Source: Whalleya microplaca
Taxonomy: Eukaryota; Ascomycota; Sordariomycetes; Xylariales; Xylariaceae
NCBI GenBank assembly: GCA_022497155.1
Contig: MU385711.1
Location: 434,001-498,000 of the forward strand
Length of the DNA: 64,000 bases
Reading direction: 5' to 3'
Numbering within the stretch: the first letter of the stretch is position 1; each line of letters starts with the position of its first letter. The position numbers were made by a program, and so were the translations under genes. Shown here one piece after another: positions 42,290 to 55,456 of the stretch. The notes below the pieces were generated by a model that was not told the DNA's origin, searched no databases, and saw nothing but the letters and a program-made list of their open reading frames with translations.

Positions 42290-45200
42290 CCCTATTATTA
42301 CGCTTCTTAAAGATAGTTATAGCTGGCTTAAGTGGTATGTCTAATTAGAGGCTAACTATAAGATCTGTGGGATATAGTATTTAATTAACCCAAATACTCC
42401 CGACTGTAATAAATCTTACGCTCTCCCTTTAGTAGTACTTACGCTTAAGGAAGTTAGGGCTATAAAAGTTATAAAAATCTTCCGACCTTATAATAAAAGC
42501 CTATAAAAATAGCAAGCTTTACTAAAATCAGGCCGTTTATAGGCCCTAAAAAAGCCTTCCGAGCCTACCGATAAAAAGGTAATAAAAAGTTTTAAAAACT
42601 AGGCAAAAGCTTATAGTATTACCGCTATTAACTAAAATAACGATTACGGGCGTTATAATATAATCTGGAATTAAGTATTTAAAACAGTCGACCTTAATTT
42701 AAAAGCTTTAGTAATAACTATAAGCCTTTAAAAAAAAGTAATTACAGTTTAAGATATTGTTAAAGTTTTAAAAAGCTTTTTAGCACTTTCGATAGCGAGC
42801 ACTCGAATTATAATATTAGAAACCTATCGATAAGTATTAGTTAAGGCTAAAAAAAGTTCGGTTAAGCCTAATAAATAACACGCGAAATAATATCGAGCTT
42901 TCGTAAACGCTTAAGTTTATAAGTTTCTTAAAGTTAATGAAATACTAGCGGTTAAAAATTTCTTTAATATAGTGGGAGCTCGCCTAGCTTTTAATTAGGC
43001 AATAAAAAAGCTCGGTAATATAATTAGGGACAATTATTTAGGGAATCGACTAATTATATTAGCTTAATACGGAAATTAGTTCGGAGCTTTATTATATAAA
43101 AACTAGCTAAAGGCTCGAAATAAAGCTTTAGGCCTTTTTGCTACGTTCGGAAAACAGCCTAATAATTTAAACCTTAGATAAGGATCTACCGATAATAGAT
43201 TTTTAAGTAAGCCTAATAGTAATTCCGGAATTTAAAATAGATAATTATGCCTTTATTTACTAGCTAAAAAGCGTTTATATTATTAAATATTTAAATTATA
43301 TACGATCTTATAATACGTTATTATTAAGAAGAGCGATAGAATTATTAATATTCCAAAAAAGTCTTATATAGCCGAGATTAAAAAGCGTTTTAAACTCTTT
43401 AAGTAAAAAAACCTAGCAAATAAGATTTATTTTTAGGAATAACAAGTAAAATAAAGCTTACAAAATAAAAGTAATCGAAAGGGTTAAAAGCCTAAAAAAA
43501 GATCCCAAGATTTAATAGTTCTTAACCGTTTTATAAAAACAGTAATTGACCCTATTAAAAATCTTAAGCTTAAAGGATTACCGGGCTTTTATATTATAAT
43601 AAAATTCGAAAAATACCCACTCTCGAAATATATTATTATCGATAACTATAAAGCTTTTTATCTAGTTAATAGCGCGGTATTAATAATTTTAAAGAGCTTC
43701 CGACTTACTTAAAATAGTAAAATAGTAAAAGCAGGCATTTCGAGCTTCCCTATTACTGGATAAAATAAAAGGATTTTTTTTAAAATCTTTTAGGTTAAAA
43801 AAGAAAAAAAGTCTTAAGATCTTAAGCTTATTAACGTAATGCTCGTTAAAAAATTCTATATAAACATTATTTCGGAAGCTCGCTTAAGGGATATAAAGAT
43901 CTGGTATTACGGACTCGATTGCTTATTATAATACGGTATTATAAATTATAACGTTATATTTAAAAAGCTTTTTCGAAAATATAACTTAATTTTTATTAAA
44001 TATAACGAGCTTTTCTTATATTATAACGAGCTTATAGTAATTAGTGTTACCCTACCTAAAAAAATTAAATAAAGCGTAACAAAAGTATTAGCTTTCTTTA
44101 TAATAAAAAAAAACAGGCCGTAAAGATTTTTTAAAGATCTCGCGTACCCGAAAGAAAATTTTAAAGCTTTATGGCATACTCGGTTAGATTATTTAAAACT
44201 AGTAGCGCTAAAAGCTTTAATAATAAATATGCGGAATATAAAAATTAACAGCACGAAACGAATAAAGTATTTTTATTACGTTATAACCTACGTTTATTAA
44301 GTAATATTACGACGCTAATTAAAATATTTTTTACCCTATCTTTTTTAAAGGATTTTATAAAATCTTTTTAATTTTAAAAAAGGGTATAAAAAATCGGAAT
44401 AGGCACTTATAATAAAAAATAAATATAGCGGAGTAATTTTTACTGTCCCGCTAAGAAATAAGGCTTAACTATATATTTTCGGGACCTTACGGCAATTCGA
44501 AATTAAAATCCGCAGGCAATATAAAGTACCGATTTATAAAATCTGTAGCGATAATAAAAAAGCTATAATTGGACTAAAAAGATATATTATTTATTAGCTT
44601 TAGGTTTAAAAAAAAAAGATAAATCTTAAGCTTTCCTTATTATATATTAAAAAGCCTATAAAAAGTAGCGAGCGAACTAGTTAAAAAATTATCGACAAAT
44701 TAATTAAAATAAAAATAAAAGCTAGGCTCCTTTAAAAGCTTTAGCTAAAAAACATATAAATTACAGCCTATTTATATAATATTTTATTATTTTAAAACAG
44801 AGCTTTATATACCCTTTACGAGATATTCGATTTATAATTTAAATAGTATTTTAGGTAATATAACCTAACAATTATACAAGCGCTAACGAGCGATCTATAG
44901 CTTAATTAAGATAGTATATATACCTATAGCTATCGAGCTTACCCGTTTAAAACGGAATATACGGCCGGAAAGAATAAGAGATTATTTAAAATCGAATTTA
45001 AGGGATATATCGGATATTTAGTTAGCTATAAAGCTTTTAATATATACCGTATTTAAATCCCGAGCTTAAATTAAATAATTATTATAAAAAACGTTCGGTT
45101 CGATAAAAATCTATATTATTTACTAGAGTAAAAAAAATAAAAGCTTTTAATACCTTAAGCTTTCGCCGATAAATTAATAAAAACGGAAAGTATTAAATAA

Positions 45201-47618
45201 CTATTATAAATTATAAAAATATTAAATATATAGAAAAGCTTTAAGCTTCTAGAAATAAAGTCGGGATTTAATTAGATTAATTAAATAAGGGACAAGCTTA
45301 TTATAAAACCCGAGATTTTAAAAAAAATATAAGGTTAAAAGTCGGGAGTAAGCGTACCTAAAAAAATCGTTAGTAATTTAATTACTATTAAATTATTAGA
45401 AAACGATTTTACTAAAAATTAGCTACATAAATTTTTAACTTCCCGTAAAACCCTAAAGCCTGGCTTTAAGTAAGTTTTATAGCTAGGCTTTAGCTAAAAA
45501 ATAAGTGCCGAAATAAATATAAAAAATTATAATAATACCGAATCGATAATTGTCGTTCGATTATTAATAAGTAGTAAGGATTTTTAGTTTTTAAGAAAAA
45601 TATATTTTGCCGAGGAGCTCGGTACTAAAAACTCGCGTAATCGTTAAAAACTAAACGAATAGCCGAAGGACGATATAGATTGCCGGTACAAAACTTAATA
45701 ATAAGCCGGTAATTACCTAATATTAAAAAAACGAAATCGAAAGATTTATTTATTTGCTATAAAGAAAAGTAGGCGGATAAGAGGTAAAAACCCCGAAAAT
45801 CTTAATTAAAGCACTAAAAGTAAAAAGTAAAGATTTATAGCTTTTATTATATTATTTTATAGGGATAACGAGATTGTTTTATTTAATAAATTAAGCTAGT
45901 TAAATTTTTTAAATATTTATATATTTAATTAATTATAGGCTATTTAGGAAGGAGATCGGTAGTATAAAATATTATATACAGTAATCGTAATAATAATATA
46001 TTAAAATAAGGCGGATCGCTTAAAAGCTATATCAAATAAGCTATATATATACCGAGATAATTTTTTTAAAGCTTCCCCGAAAACCTAGAAGGATTTTAAT
46101 ATTTACTTTTTAGGAGATCGTTTTAAAAAAAACGCCAAAAAAGAGATTAGAAATTTTTTACGCCTAAGAGCTTAAAGGGTTATTAATTAAAAACGTATTA
46201 AGTACTGCTTATTATTTTTAAAATAGGTGTTTATTTATAAATTTAATAAGAATAAATATCTAAAGCTTTATAAGGCTAAAATAATAATACGCGGGGATCT
46301 TTAGAAAAAGGGAATAATTTAAAGTATATATACTATTACGCTCGCAATAAAATCCTTTAAGCTAATAATAGCGCTCGCTATAAAATTCGATTTTAAGGTT
46401 CTTTAATATAACGTTAAAAGCGCGTTTTTAAATATTTTATATAATAAATTAAAGCCTATAATATATAAGTTTCTTAACGGCTTTAAAATTAGTAGGAAAT
46501 GCGTTAAGATTTTACAAGCTTTATATAGCTTAAGAAAATTACCCCTACTATAGTATAATAAATTCGCTACTACTTTTGAGATATTAGGCTTTATTATTTC
46601 CCTTAAAAAGCCTTACTTTTTTTATATAAAAGGGAGAAAAATTTTCGTAATCTTTTATATAAACGATTTTTTATTACTGTTTAAGTGTCGGTATTAAGTA
46701 AAAGCCACTAAATTAATTACGGCTATAAAAGAAATATATAAAATTAAGAAATAAAAAGAGATTTTTTGGTATTTAGAAATTAAAGTATTAAAAAATTAAT
46801 AGTAAAAGTTGATTACTTTATTTTATAATTTTTATATCGATAAAATTGCCTTACGTTTTAATTTAGCTAATAATAGTTGGTTTTTAGCGATTTTTTTATT
46901 ATACGCCGAGCTTTTTAAATATAAAAGGCAAGTTTCGAAAGGATAAATTAAGAAATACCAAAAACGTATAAGATCGATTTTATATATCGCGATTATAATA
47001 CGCTTTAATATAGCTTATATAATAGTATAACTCTCCCATTTCCTTACTAACCTAAGCTCGAAATATATAGCAGTAGTAAATTAAGTAATCCGTTATTTAT
47101 ATATTATACGCTTTCTGGGTATTAGGTATAGAAATAAAAGCTTTAAAAAGCAAGCTTTAATTATTATAAGTAACGTTTCTTTTATAAATAATACGGAATT
47201 TCGAAAATCTTTCTATAAGTATATTATATTTTTTTTAGGGGTATTATTATATAAAAAGCTATTAGATAAAGTATTATATTTATTTTAATAACTAAAACTA
47301 AAGTTATAGCTTTTAAATATATAGTTAAAAAAAGTATAATTTTAAAGTAGTTATTTTAAAATATTACCTTAAATTTTAGAGAGCTATAAAGGATTTTTTA
47401 TAATAATTAATAGGTAATTAGGCTCGTTACTAAAGAAAGACTTAAAATTAATACCAAGCTTTATTATATCGATATTTAAAATATATAGTTTTATTAAAAG
47501 TATACTAAAGGGAGTTTCGAAATAATTTATTTAGTTATAAATTAAATGTTAGTAAATAAACTTACTAAAAAGCTTTTTAAATAAGTATTTAAATATTTTA
47601 AAACTTTATTAAACTTTT
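42290..47618 (+). pseudogene. degenerate copia gag-pol
   Basis: Reading through stops and frame changes: a gag-like start (LLKDSYSWLKWYV) near 42303; a GAG-pre-integrase motif (LWHTRLDYLKLVALKAL) near 44168; an integrase catalytic block (CSDNKKA) near 44545; the RVT_2 region from about 46080 (VFIYKFNKNKYLKLYKAKII, then NVKSAFLNILYNKLKPIIYK); the polymerase site IFYINDFLLLF, equivalent to YVDDLL, near 46650; and the copia RNase H end (MLVNKLTKKLF) near 47550. These motifs and their order are diagnostic. Residue changes such as D to N in the active site are what G-to-A mutation produces. The product would be non-functional. Confidence 0.87.
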
Positions 47619-47879
47619 AAAATAGTAAAGCTATAATTATAAATTATTAAGGAATATAAAAAGCGAGCTTAATTTAAGCTTATATATTTAATAACTTTAT
47701 AAGTTTTTATAAAAAAAATAAAGTAAAAAAAAATTATTTTAATAACGAGTAATAAGCTTATATTTTTAATTTAAAATTAATAAAATACCGAGCGTAAGCT
47801 TGTTTTTTAATAACTGGGCTTATAAGCCTTACTAATAAAAAATATAAAAGTAAAAGATTTTTATTAATTAGATAAAGCC

Positions 47880-49450
47880 TAATATATAATAAGACCCGGA
47901 AAAATAATTTAATTTAGGCCTAAAAAATTTACGAGCTTTTTTAAAAGTTCCGTAACGCAAATTAAATAATTTTTCTTTAATTAAAAAGCCGAAAAAGTAG
48001 AGCCGGATAAATTAGTAACAGTTAAGACAGAAATTACGTTCGTAAGGCGAGCCTTTAAAAAAATTAATAAGTTAGGAATTATAAAAGCGATAAAAAGGCG
48101 AACTACCGAAAGAACTAACAAGTTAAAAACTATAAAAGCGGAAAGGTTTATAATAAGCTGAAAGACGGAGATCGAGAAAGCCTCCGGGCTAGTAGCGAGA
48201 AGCTTTTTATTAATGCTAACAAAAATAAAACCGTTATTATAGATATATATAATAAGCTCGCTAAAATTTTTATTAAAAGCCCGGTAGCGTTATAAAAAAT
48301 AAAAAAATTAGTATATTATTAGTTTTAAAATCGCTAAAAAAACTTACGGCAAAATTGGTAATATTATATAAATAAACGTAGCGGTAAGTAGTATAAAGGA
48401 GCTAAAAGGGGCTATAAAAATTTATATTAGCTTATTAAGCTTTTTAAAAAAAAATTAAGAGATTTTATTTTAGGCGGTAAAAATAACCCGAGCTATATTT
48501 ATAATAGCGGGAGCCCCGAAATACTTTTAGGTATTTATAAAGCGCGATTTTATTAAGTTTTAAAATATAAATATAATAAATATAAAAATCGGCGCGAAAA
48601 ATAGAAATAGCGTTAGGGCATAAAGTGTTTTTTTTTTTACGGGTAGGGGTATCGGTAAAGCTTGGAGTTATAGCGTTATAAGTACCGGAAAGGATTATCG
48701 GAAACGGTATAAAAATTACTATAAAATTATTAGTGCCGGAGCTTTTTTTAGGAGTAGTCGGAACTTGGGAAGAAATATCGCTTTTATTACTTAACAAGCT
48801 CGAAAACTTAATAAAGCCGGGCTTTTAGCAAATAAGGAAAAGAAATAAAGAGATATTAAAATTGTTTTTATTAAAGTCGAGTTTTAAAAACTCGATAATT
48901 TATTCCGGCTTTTATTTATTACCGGAATCAGGATCGAGAATTTCGGAAAGCGGAGCCTACTTTTTTACCTTATTATCCGGGAGCTTTTTTTTATTTTTAT
49001 TACTAAAAAAATTACCGCTTTCTTGCCCCTCCTTTTTTATAATATAAGTTTCGGGCTCGTTTTCGAGCTATTCGAGTATAATAATATCGTTAAATTCCTC
49101 GGGGGAGTTTTTACTATCGTTAGGCTTTTCGGGGGAGCCTTTACTACCGGAAATCTTACTATTGGGACGCGAAAAATCGTTTTTTAAAAAGCCTTAAAAG
49201 TTCTAAATAATAAGCTTAAAAGTTTCGTTATTAAAAGCGGGAACGGGAAGCGAACCCGGCAGAAAATTTAGTAATAAGGGCTAACTATTTTTAAAAGTAA
49301 TATAATAATACTTTAGGTTAATAACGCGGTATTATTTATATAAGCGAGCGAAAGAATATATTGCTTTTTTTTGCGAGTATAACGCTTTTTCTTAAGTTTA
49401 GCGATTTTTTAGTAAGCGCGATAGATATGCTTACGGCTATAAGCCGAAAG
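47880..49450 (-). other. antisense coding-like remnant in the 3' part of the copia element
   Basis: On the minus strand one frame runs from about 49440 to 48465 with a limited number of stops, nearly all TAA/TAG as expected from RIP of Gln/Trp codons. It reads as ordinary protein, with a stretch such as ALYSQKKAIYSFARLYK, a fold-like FLPGSLPVPAFNNETFKLII and an acidic Ser/Pro-rich stretch (SGSKGSPEKPNDSKNSPEEF). Another minus-strand frame with protein-like content continues to about 47.9 kb. The plus strand in the same DNA also stays partly open, so chance openness in AT-rich DNA is possible. No family is recognised. It lies after RNase H and before the 3' LTR. Confidence 0.4.
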
Positions 49451-49952
49451 ATTACATTTTAAAGCTATAATTTAAAGTAGTAGTTATAAAAATTTACGTG
49501 TTTATTAATTAAGTGTAGTTTTAAATATATATAATTACGTAATTATTTATTGCGGGAAAGCTTGGAATAATAATAAAAAATTTAAAAATGCGAAAATAAT
49601 ATTTAACGATTACTATAATAAAATTAGCGATATAGATAAAAAAAGCGTAGTAATTACGAAAGTATTTTAAAAACTTATAAAATTATTATTATAATATTCG
49701 AGAAGTTTAAAAGATTTTAGGCATTAAGAAAAGATTTTATAATATTATAAAAAATAAAATCCTATAGTAACTAACGGAATTATTACCGGGGAAGTTATTT
49801 TTAATTACGCTAGCTAAAACTTTAATAAATTATTAAATAATAAATTACGGATATAGCTATATATTTATTAAGCGAGCTTTAGGCAGCTATTTTTATTTAT
49901 ATTTATATAATTATAAATATTTCTTTAAGATCTCCTGTTAAAATAAGGGGTA

Positions 49953-50146
49953 TATTATAATAATAGGGATATTAAAGATTTTTTTTAAGCCTATAAATCT
50001 CGGAGTAATATTGCTCCGAAATCCATAGGCTTAAAAAAAGATCTTCTATAGCTAGAAGATCTTTCGGATTTTAGATCTTTATATAATTTTACTGGAGTAA
50101 TTACGGCAGTACCTAAATAATCTTTATACACACTGTAACTGTGATA
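49953..50146 (+). repeat. 3' LTR
   Basis: 194 bp, the same length as the 5' LTR, ending ACTGTAACTGTGATA directly before the CCTAC duplication at 50147-50151. RIP-type transitions have converted the TGTCACG start to tattata. Confidence 0.93.
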
Positions 50147-50151
50147 CCTAC

Positions 50152-52527
50152 TACATATGTAATGTCGATTAGCCTTACACGCACTTCTCTAGCTTGATCG
50201 CACCAATCGAATAGACACATACATATTCTGGAGGGTTGTATTATTTGGTAATGAGAACGGGAGGGGGTGTAAACATGCTCCTCATTGCTGGTCTTAGAAT
50301 TCTGTGTGAATGAGCATATGCGCCATGCTAAACCTGCATCAGAATTGGGCTGAACTCTTTCTCATGAAATACCTGGGGTGATACCCAAGTCACACTTCTC
50401 TATTCGCCTGCATTATGGGATGAATGACCATCACCGCGACAGATATCTGTGACGATAGTACATACGTCTAGAAAAGCATACATATTTCTAGTTGTATAGA
50501 GTTTAATAGCAAGTCTCAGCCTATATTTGACGTTATAACCTGGCTTAAATTTGAGCAACTCATGCAGAGGGTATGGTTGAGTGGACTGCGTCAATGGTGG
50601 CACTTATCGAAGAGATAATTCAATTAATATGTAGAAGTTAATGTCGTTGTTTCTTAGTGATAACAGGGAAAATAAGACCTCAGTATCTTAGAACTGAACT
50701 ACATTTAGAATGCTAGGTATAAAATTTAATCGAAAGTCTATTTATTGCCTGGAGATTGGTATTTTCGAATATTACGCCGAGGTTTAGGTATAGGGAAACA
50801 ACTGTCCTCTAGAAACCCTTTAAGAGATATTATATTAATTAGATAAAGCCTCCAAGGACCTTCTTGAGAAGCAGCGTAGTATTTCTTTGTAGACATCGGC
50901 AACTAGAAATTAGGTAGGACGAAAAGCACAGGCCCCTATAAGGAGGGTTGAGGGCATCGGAGGGATCCTATGGCTTTCTTTCGCCTTTCTTAAGGTAACT
51001 TGTGCTGAAATGTTGCGACAAGATCAAAACAATATATGAAAAAGAACTCTCTTAGCAGATTTATCGTTCAACTGCATAAATTATATAGCGACTGATATCA
51101 ACGTATCTGCAATTCCTAGCTTGCGCACTCGGATAGCAAGATATGTGACCAATCATGGTAAGATTGCGGTTTACACCTTGGTAATTCTATATGAATCTCG
51201 TTCGCCTTACAATTACTCTCTTACATAAATTAAATGTTTTCTAGAGGTGATATTCATCCAGTTTTGAGTGCAATACTTTAGTCTTAGGTTACGTATCTTT
51301 TCCCGGTGAGAAATCCCATCTCGCTTTCCACCTAGTGGTCCACCAATTTTCAGATAATCAAGACGATGTTGCCTAGAGTGCTACCTTCTCTGAAGACTCG
51401 CTAAGGCCATAATAGAGTAATCTCGGTCTAACAGGCAACCGAGGCGAGACATTCAATGAAGCGGTCGAGTCTTGTATCCAGCTCAATCTACGCTATATGT
51501 ACTTGACAAAGGACCAGTGGCTTCAGATATGGAAGTTAAGGCTGTCTAAAGCTATCATAGCAACTATGCATTTGATTTTAGTGATTGCGAATGTCATGAT
51601 GTTTCTTGGATGCATAATCGGCCGATGACCCGGTGACTGTATAGCATCAAGTTCGGGCACACCCGACCCGGGCAGCCGGGTTCTCCACTATAATTTCTCC
51701 CAGCAAGCAGTTCAGACTACCCAAACTTATACATCTTAACGAAAATTTGCCATAGTTGAAATGCTGACTTGGGCTACAGTATCTTTCAAAGTCAAGAACA
51801 CTTCTGACCCCGCCTTCGGTGTTCTTCGTAACTTATTCACTCTTAAGAGACAAGGTATAAGTAGGACGTAACTAGGGCCTAATTAGAACATCGAGACCGA
51901 TTGGCTATTGCAGCGTATGGTCCTTGCATGATATGTATTTAGCCGAAATTATCGCTAACATCAAACCCGATCACGAAATATGGTCCAAGACTCTAACCCT
52001 TATTTCTTCAGAAAAACTCCCGGGTGTGAGATATATAGCAAGAGTATGACCGACTGGGCACCGAGTCTAGCCTCGACCGTCATGATCAGCTCCTGTGAAG
52101 CCAACGTGCTTGGCCAGGTAGGTGATAACATAAATTCGGGCCAAATTGGTACCGGTGTGCCGGAGGCGGTCTACCGAAATATTTGCTACCCACTCCTGAA
52201 AGGGTCTGTCATCCCGTTCCTTGTCCATGTTTTCTCCAAGATCACAATGCTTCAGTCTATCGCCAACCTTCCTGGGTTCCCCGCCTCACCCCACTCTCCC
52301 CTCATATCCAACCCCAGACCCTTCTCGATGTGGTGAGAGTCAGTGTCTAGAGCTGACTGACCGAGGCCTTGGCTTTGGAGATGAGCTCGTGCCGATGGTG
52401 AGACCAACAGACCATATAGTAGAAGCTCACAGTCTTCGGTTCAGGGATATCGCTACTCCTAGAAGCTCTGGTTCTTGCCACCTGTCTGTCAACTCTGAGA
52501 GTAGCCAGCTTACAATTTCAGAGTAAA
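50152..52527. other. intergenic region
   Basis: About 2.4 kb without a recognised gene. A 118-codon frame at 51980-52336 reads like protein in places (SNPYFFRKTPGCEIYSKSMT) but has no known motif and may be a gene remnant. The right end is the GH3 promoter. Confidence 0.45.
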
Positions 52528-54474
52528 ATGTATAAAGTTCTCTTCGCATTCTGCGCATTGTCGACATGGGCTCTGAGCGTCTCAGGGTCTAGGCCATATC
52601 AAGGACTTGTGCAGTTGCTCCGCAGACAAGACTCTGGTGATGGTCAGGGACTGCCTAGGTACCGCAACTCCTCGCTATGTATCAACGAGCGAGTTGAGGA
52701 TCTTATCCAGCGTATGACGCTAGAAGAAAAAGCCGGCCAGTTATTCCATACGCAGATATACATGGGCCCCAATGGCACGCTGGACGAAGGCAGCGAAGCC
52801 GATCGCCGGAACAGCACTGAGAAGATGATCGGCGAGCAGTTTCTGACGCATTTCAATCTCGTGGGCGATGTGCTTGATGCACGGGAGGTGGCCGAGTTCC
52901 ATAACCGCGTTCAGCAGCGCGCCCTAGAGACACGTCTTGGCATTCCCGTGACGCTGTCGTCGGACCCGCGCCATCACTTTACCGAGAACATCGGAACCGG
53001 CTTCGAGGCAGGTCGGTTCTCGCAATGGCCTGAAACTCTTGGGCTGGCGGCTCTACGAGATGCGGATCTAGTCAAAAAGTTCGCCGAAATTGCCCGCGAG
53101 GAGTACCTGGCCATTGGTATCCGGGCTGCATTGCATCCGCAGGTTGATATCACGACTGAGCCGCGGTGGGCACGCATTGGGAACACCTTCGGTGAGGACG
53201 CCCACCTGACAGCAGAGCTGCTTACAGCGTACATCAAAGGATTTCAGGGGGAGGAGCTGGGCCCTCACTCTGTATCTACGGTGACGAAACACTTCCCCGG
53301 CGGTGGCCCCATGGAGAACGGCGAGGACTCACACTTCGTGTATGGGAAGAACCAGACGTACCCCGGAAATAACCTCGATTACCATCTCATTCCGTTCAAG
53401 GCCGCTATCGCGGCAGGCGCAAGGCAAATGATGCCATATTACAGTCGACCGATCGGTACTCAATTCGACCCAGTCGGGTTTTCCTTCAACAAGGGAATTG
53501 TAACCGACCTTTTGCGCGATGAGCTTGGTTTTGAGGGCATCGTTGTGACTGACTGGGGATTAATTACTGACACCGTGATCCTTGGACAATACATGCCCGC
53601 TCGGGCGTGGGGCCTCGAAAGCCTGAGTGAGCTTGAACGAGCTGCACGGATCCTTGACGCTGGTTGCGACCAATTCGGCGGCGAATCGCGCCCTGAGCTC
53701 ATTGTGCAGCTTGTTAATGAAGGAGTCGTCAGTGAGGAGCGCCTGGATGTTTCGCTGCGTCGACTCCTCCGTGAGAAGTTTGTCCTGGGTCTTTTTGATA
53801 ACCCATTCGTCGATCCAGATGCCGCAGCGCGCATCGTCGGAAATGATTACTTCGTACGCCTGGGCAACGATACGCAGCGTCGGCAATACACGCTGCTTAC
53901 GAATAAGGAGGGGATCCTCCCACTCCGCAACCTTCAATCAGCTACCAAGTTCTACATCGAAGGTCTTAATGCTACATATATCGAAAGTCGCAATTTCACA
54001 GTGGTGAAGACGCCTCAAGAGGCCGATTATGCTCTCTTGAGACTACAAGCTCCCTACGAGCCACGCCCTGGGGGGTTTGAGTCTAGCATGCACGCTGGGT
54101 CACTAGAGTTTTCAGCAGAGGAGCGTGAGCGACAAGCAGCCATTTATTCAGCTGTCCCGACCATTGTGGACTTGATATTAGACCGGCCAGCAGCAGTGCC
54201 TGAGGTTGTGGAGCAGAGCTCAGCTGTGTTAGCTAGCTTTGGAAGCAGTGCCGACGCATTCTTGGATGTCCTCTTGGGTATTACTTCGCCTGAGGGCAAA
54301 TTACCGTATGACCTACCCCGGTCGACTAAGGCCGTCCAGGAGAGTTTGGAGGATGTGCCATTTGACACTCGAAATCCTGTATTCAAGTTTGGGCATGGCC
54401 TTAGATACGCTAGCCGATGCGTTGATGCAGGAAGTGGCCGCGCTGGTAACTGTCTAGTTGCACAGCAGTATTAA
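52528..54474 (+). CDS. secreted glycoside hydrolase family 3 (beta-glucosidase-type)
   Basis: A 648-aa single-exon gene with a signal peptide (MYKVLFAFCALSTWALSVSG). GH3 enzymes remove terminal beta-linked sugars from oligosaccharides. Visible motifs are SSDPRHHF at about 144-151, the substrate-binding KHFPGGG at 254-260, and the nucleophile Asp342 in GIVVTDWG. The N-terminal TIM-barrel and the C-terminal alpha/beta sandwich (ending KFGHGLRY) are both present. The length is shorter than the 750-870 aa of three-domain fungal beta-glucosidases because no fibronectin-like C-terminal domain is found. Several N-x-S/T sites (NSS, NGT, NQT, NAT, NFT) fit a secreted glycoprotein. The exact substrate (gluco-, xylo- or N-acetylglucosamine) is not determined from sequence. 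Confidence 0.93.
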   Translation: MYKVLFAFCALSTWALSVSGSRPYQGLVQLLRRQDSGDGQGLPRYRNSSLCINERVEDLIQRMTLEEKAGQLFHTQIYMGPNGTLDEGSEADRRNSTEKMIGEQFLTHFNLVGDVLDAREVAEFHNRVQQRALETRLGIPVTLSSDPRHHFTENIGTGFEAGRFSQWPETLGLAALRDADLVKKFAEIAREEYLAIGIRAALHPQVDITTEPRWARIGNTFGEDAHLTAELLTAYIKGFQGEELGPHSVSTVTKHFPGGGPMENGEDSHFVYGKNQTYPGNNLDYHLIPFKAAIAAGARQMMPYYSRPIGTQFDPVGFSFNKGIVTDLLRDELGFEGIVVTDWGLITDTVILGQYMPARAWGLESLSELERAARILDAGCDQFGGESRPELIVQLVNEGVVSEERLDVSLRRLLREKFVLGLFDNPFVDPDAAARIVGNDYFVRLGNDTQRRQYTLLTNKEGILPLRNLQSATKFYIEGLNATYIESRNFTVVKTPQEADYALLRLQAPYEPRPGGFESSMHAGSLEFSAEERERQAAIYSAVPTIVDLILDRPAAVPEVVEQSSAVLASFGSSADAFLDVLLGITSPEGKLPYDLPRSTKAVQESLEDVPFDTRNPVFKFGHGLRYASRCVDAGSGRAGNCLVAQQY

Positions 54475-54803
54475 TACTCATGGTCACTGATACATATATG
54501 GGGGTGAACGTCACACTGCTGATGCTTAAGCCTAAGCAGAAGAGAATAATGCACGTTTCTGGAAGTAAAATAATTACTTATGTATAATATGCAGTAATAA
54601 TCTTAAACGCCGAGGCCCCTGGTAGATGTTAGCCTTCTCCAGCATAATCATTTGCCAAGCTTTACTTCCTGTTTTTCCACCAGTGAAATTCTGTTACCTG
54701 AATTGAGACAATCAGCTCAGGATCGTACTATTGTCTTGACAACACCCGGAGAAGCATGAAGCGCATATTTTTACTAACGGTGGAATATTCTTCGAGTAGC
54801 GAG

Positions 54804-55456
54804 ATGTCCTTGAATGACTACGCGACAGCATTGACAGATTCCCTCGCAAAGGCGAATCTTGTCCCGGGATCTGCATCTGAGCTCGTATCGGTCGATTTTA
54901 AACCGACAACGAAACTAGAGATCTCGTTCGGGAGTAGAACCGTTGATCTGGGAAACTTCTTCCGCGCAAGCGAATGCAAGTCGCCTCCGGCTATCTCCTT
55001 CGCCGCTGAGGCGAACGCGCCATCCAGTGCATCGTATACTTTCATCCTGACCGACCCCGACGCGCCTACGCCAGATGACCCCAAGTTTGCATTTTGGCGA
55101 CACTACGTGCTCAGCGGACTGCAGCCCCTCAGTGCCGGACAGACCGTGGTCACGCAGACGAAGCCGGCGCTAACGGAGTATCTCGGGCCTGGGCCGAAGG
55201 ATGAGTGTGTGACCTGATTGAATACCTTCTTTTAGAGAAGCTTTCGGCTAACTTAGCTACAAGCTCAAAACCTCATCGATATCTATTTCTCCTATTTAGG
55301 GAGCCGGATGGGCTTGAGTTACGCAAGGAAGATGTTGGCGGTGAGGAATTCGTCCAAAGAAGGTCATTCAGGCCTGCTGAGTTTGCGCAGAAGCATGGGC
55401 TGCGTCTGGTCGGGGTGAATTGGATGACGTGTGCAGGCGATGGTTGGACGGGGTAA
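54804..55456 (+). CDS. phosphatidylethanolamine-binding protein (PEBP/YbhB family)
   Basis: Two exons, 54804-55204 and 55264-55456, with a 59-bp intron (GTGTGT...GCTAAC...AAG), give 197 aa. An in-frame ATG at 54756 would add 16 residues (MKRIFLLTVEYSSSSE) that do not form a convincing signal peptide, so the second ATG is preferred. The two conserved anion-pocket motifs are present: DPDAPTPDDP followed by WRHYVLSG, and KPHRYLFLLF, which is split by the intron from the GPGPKD segment. PEBP proteins bind phospholipid head groups and in yeast inhibit carboxypeptidase Y (Tfs1). The gene lies 330 bp after GH3 on the same strand. The role here is unknown. Confidence 0.9.

Larger units (their letters stand above)
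41946..50146 (+). mobile_element. Ty1/copia LTR retrotransposon, complete but RIP-decayed
   Basis: Length is 8201 bp, bounded by 194-bp LTRs (41946-42139 and 49953-50146) and a perfect 5-bp target duplication, CCTAC (41941-41945 and 50147-50151). The interior is extremely AT-rich, with stops where Gln and Trp codons are expected. Domain order gag, integrase, reverse transcriptase, RNase H identifies copia rather than gypsy. The first site for a tRNA primer follows the left LTR at 42140, and an A/G-rich tract (aaaataagggg, 49940-49950) just before the 3' LTR fits a polypurine tract. About 2.3 kb between RNase H and the 3' LTR is extra for a copia element. No open frame can make active protein. 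Confidence 0.93.

Noticed and set aside
48862..49047. Plus-strand frame inside the copia element
   Set aside because: Leu/Ser/Phe-rich product mirrors the more protein-like minus strand and is not in line with pol.
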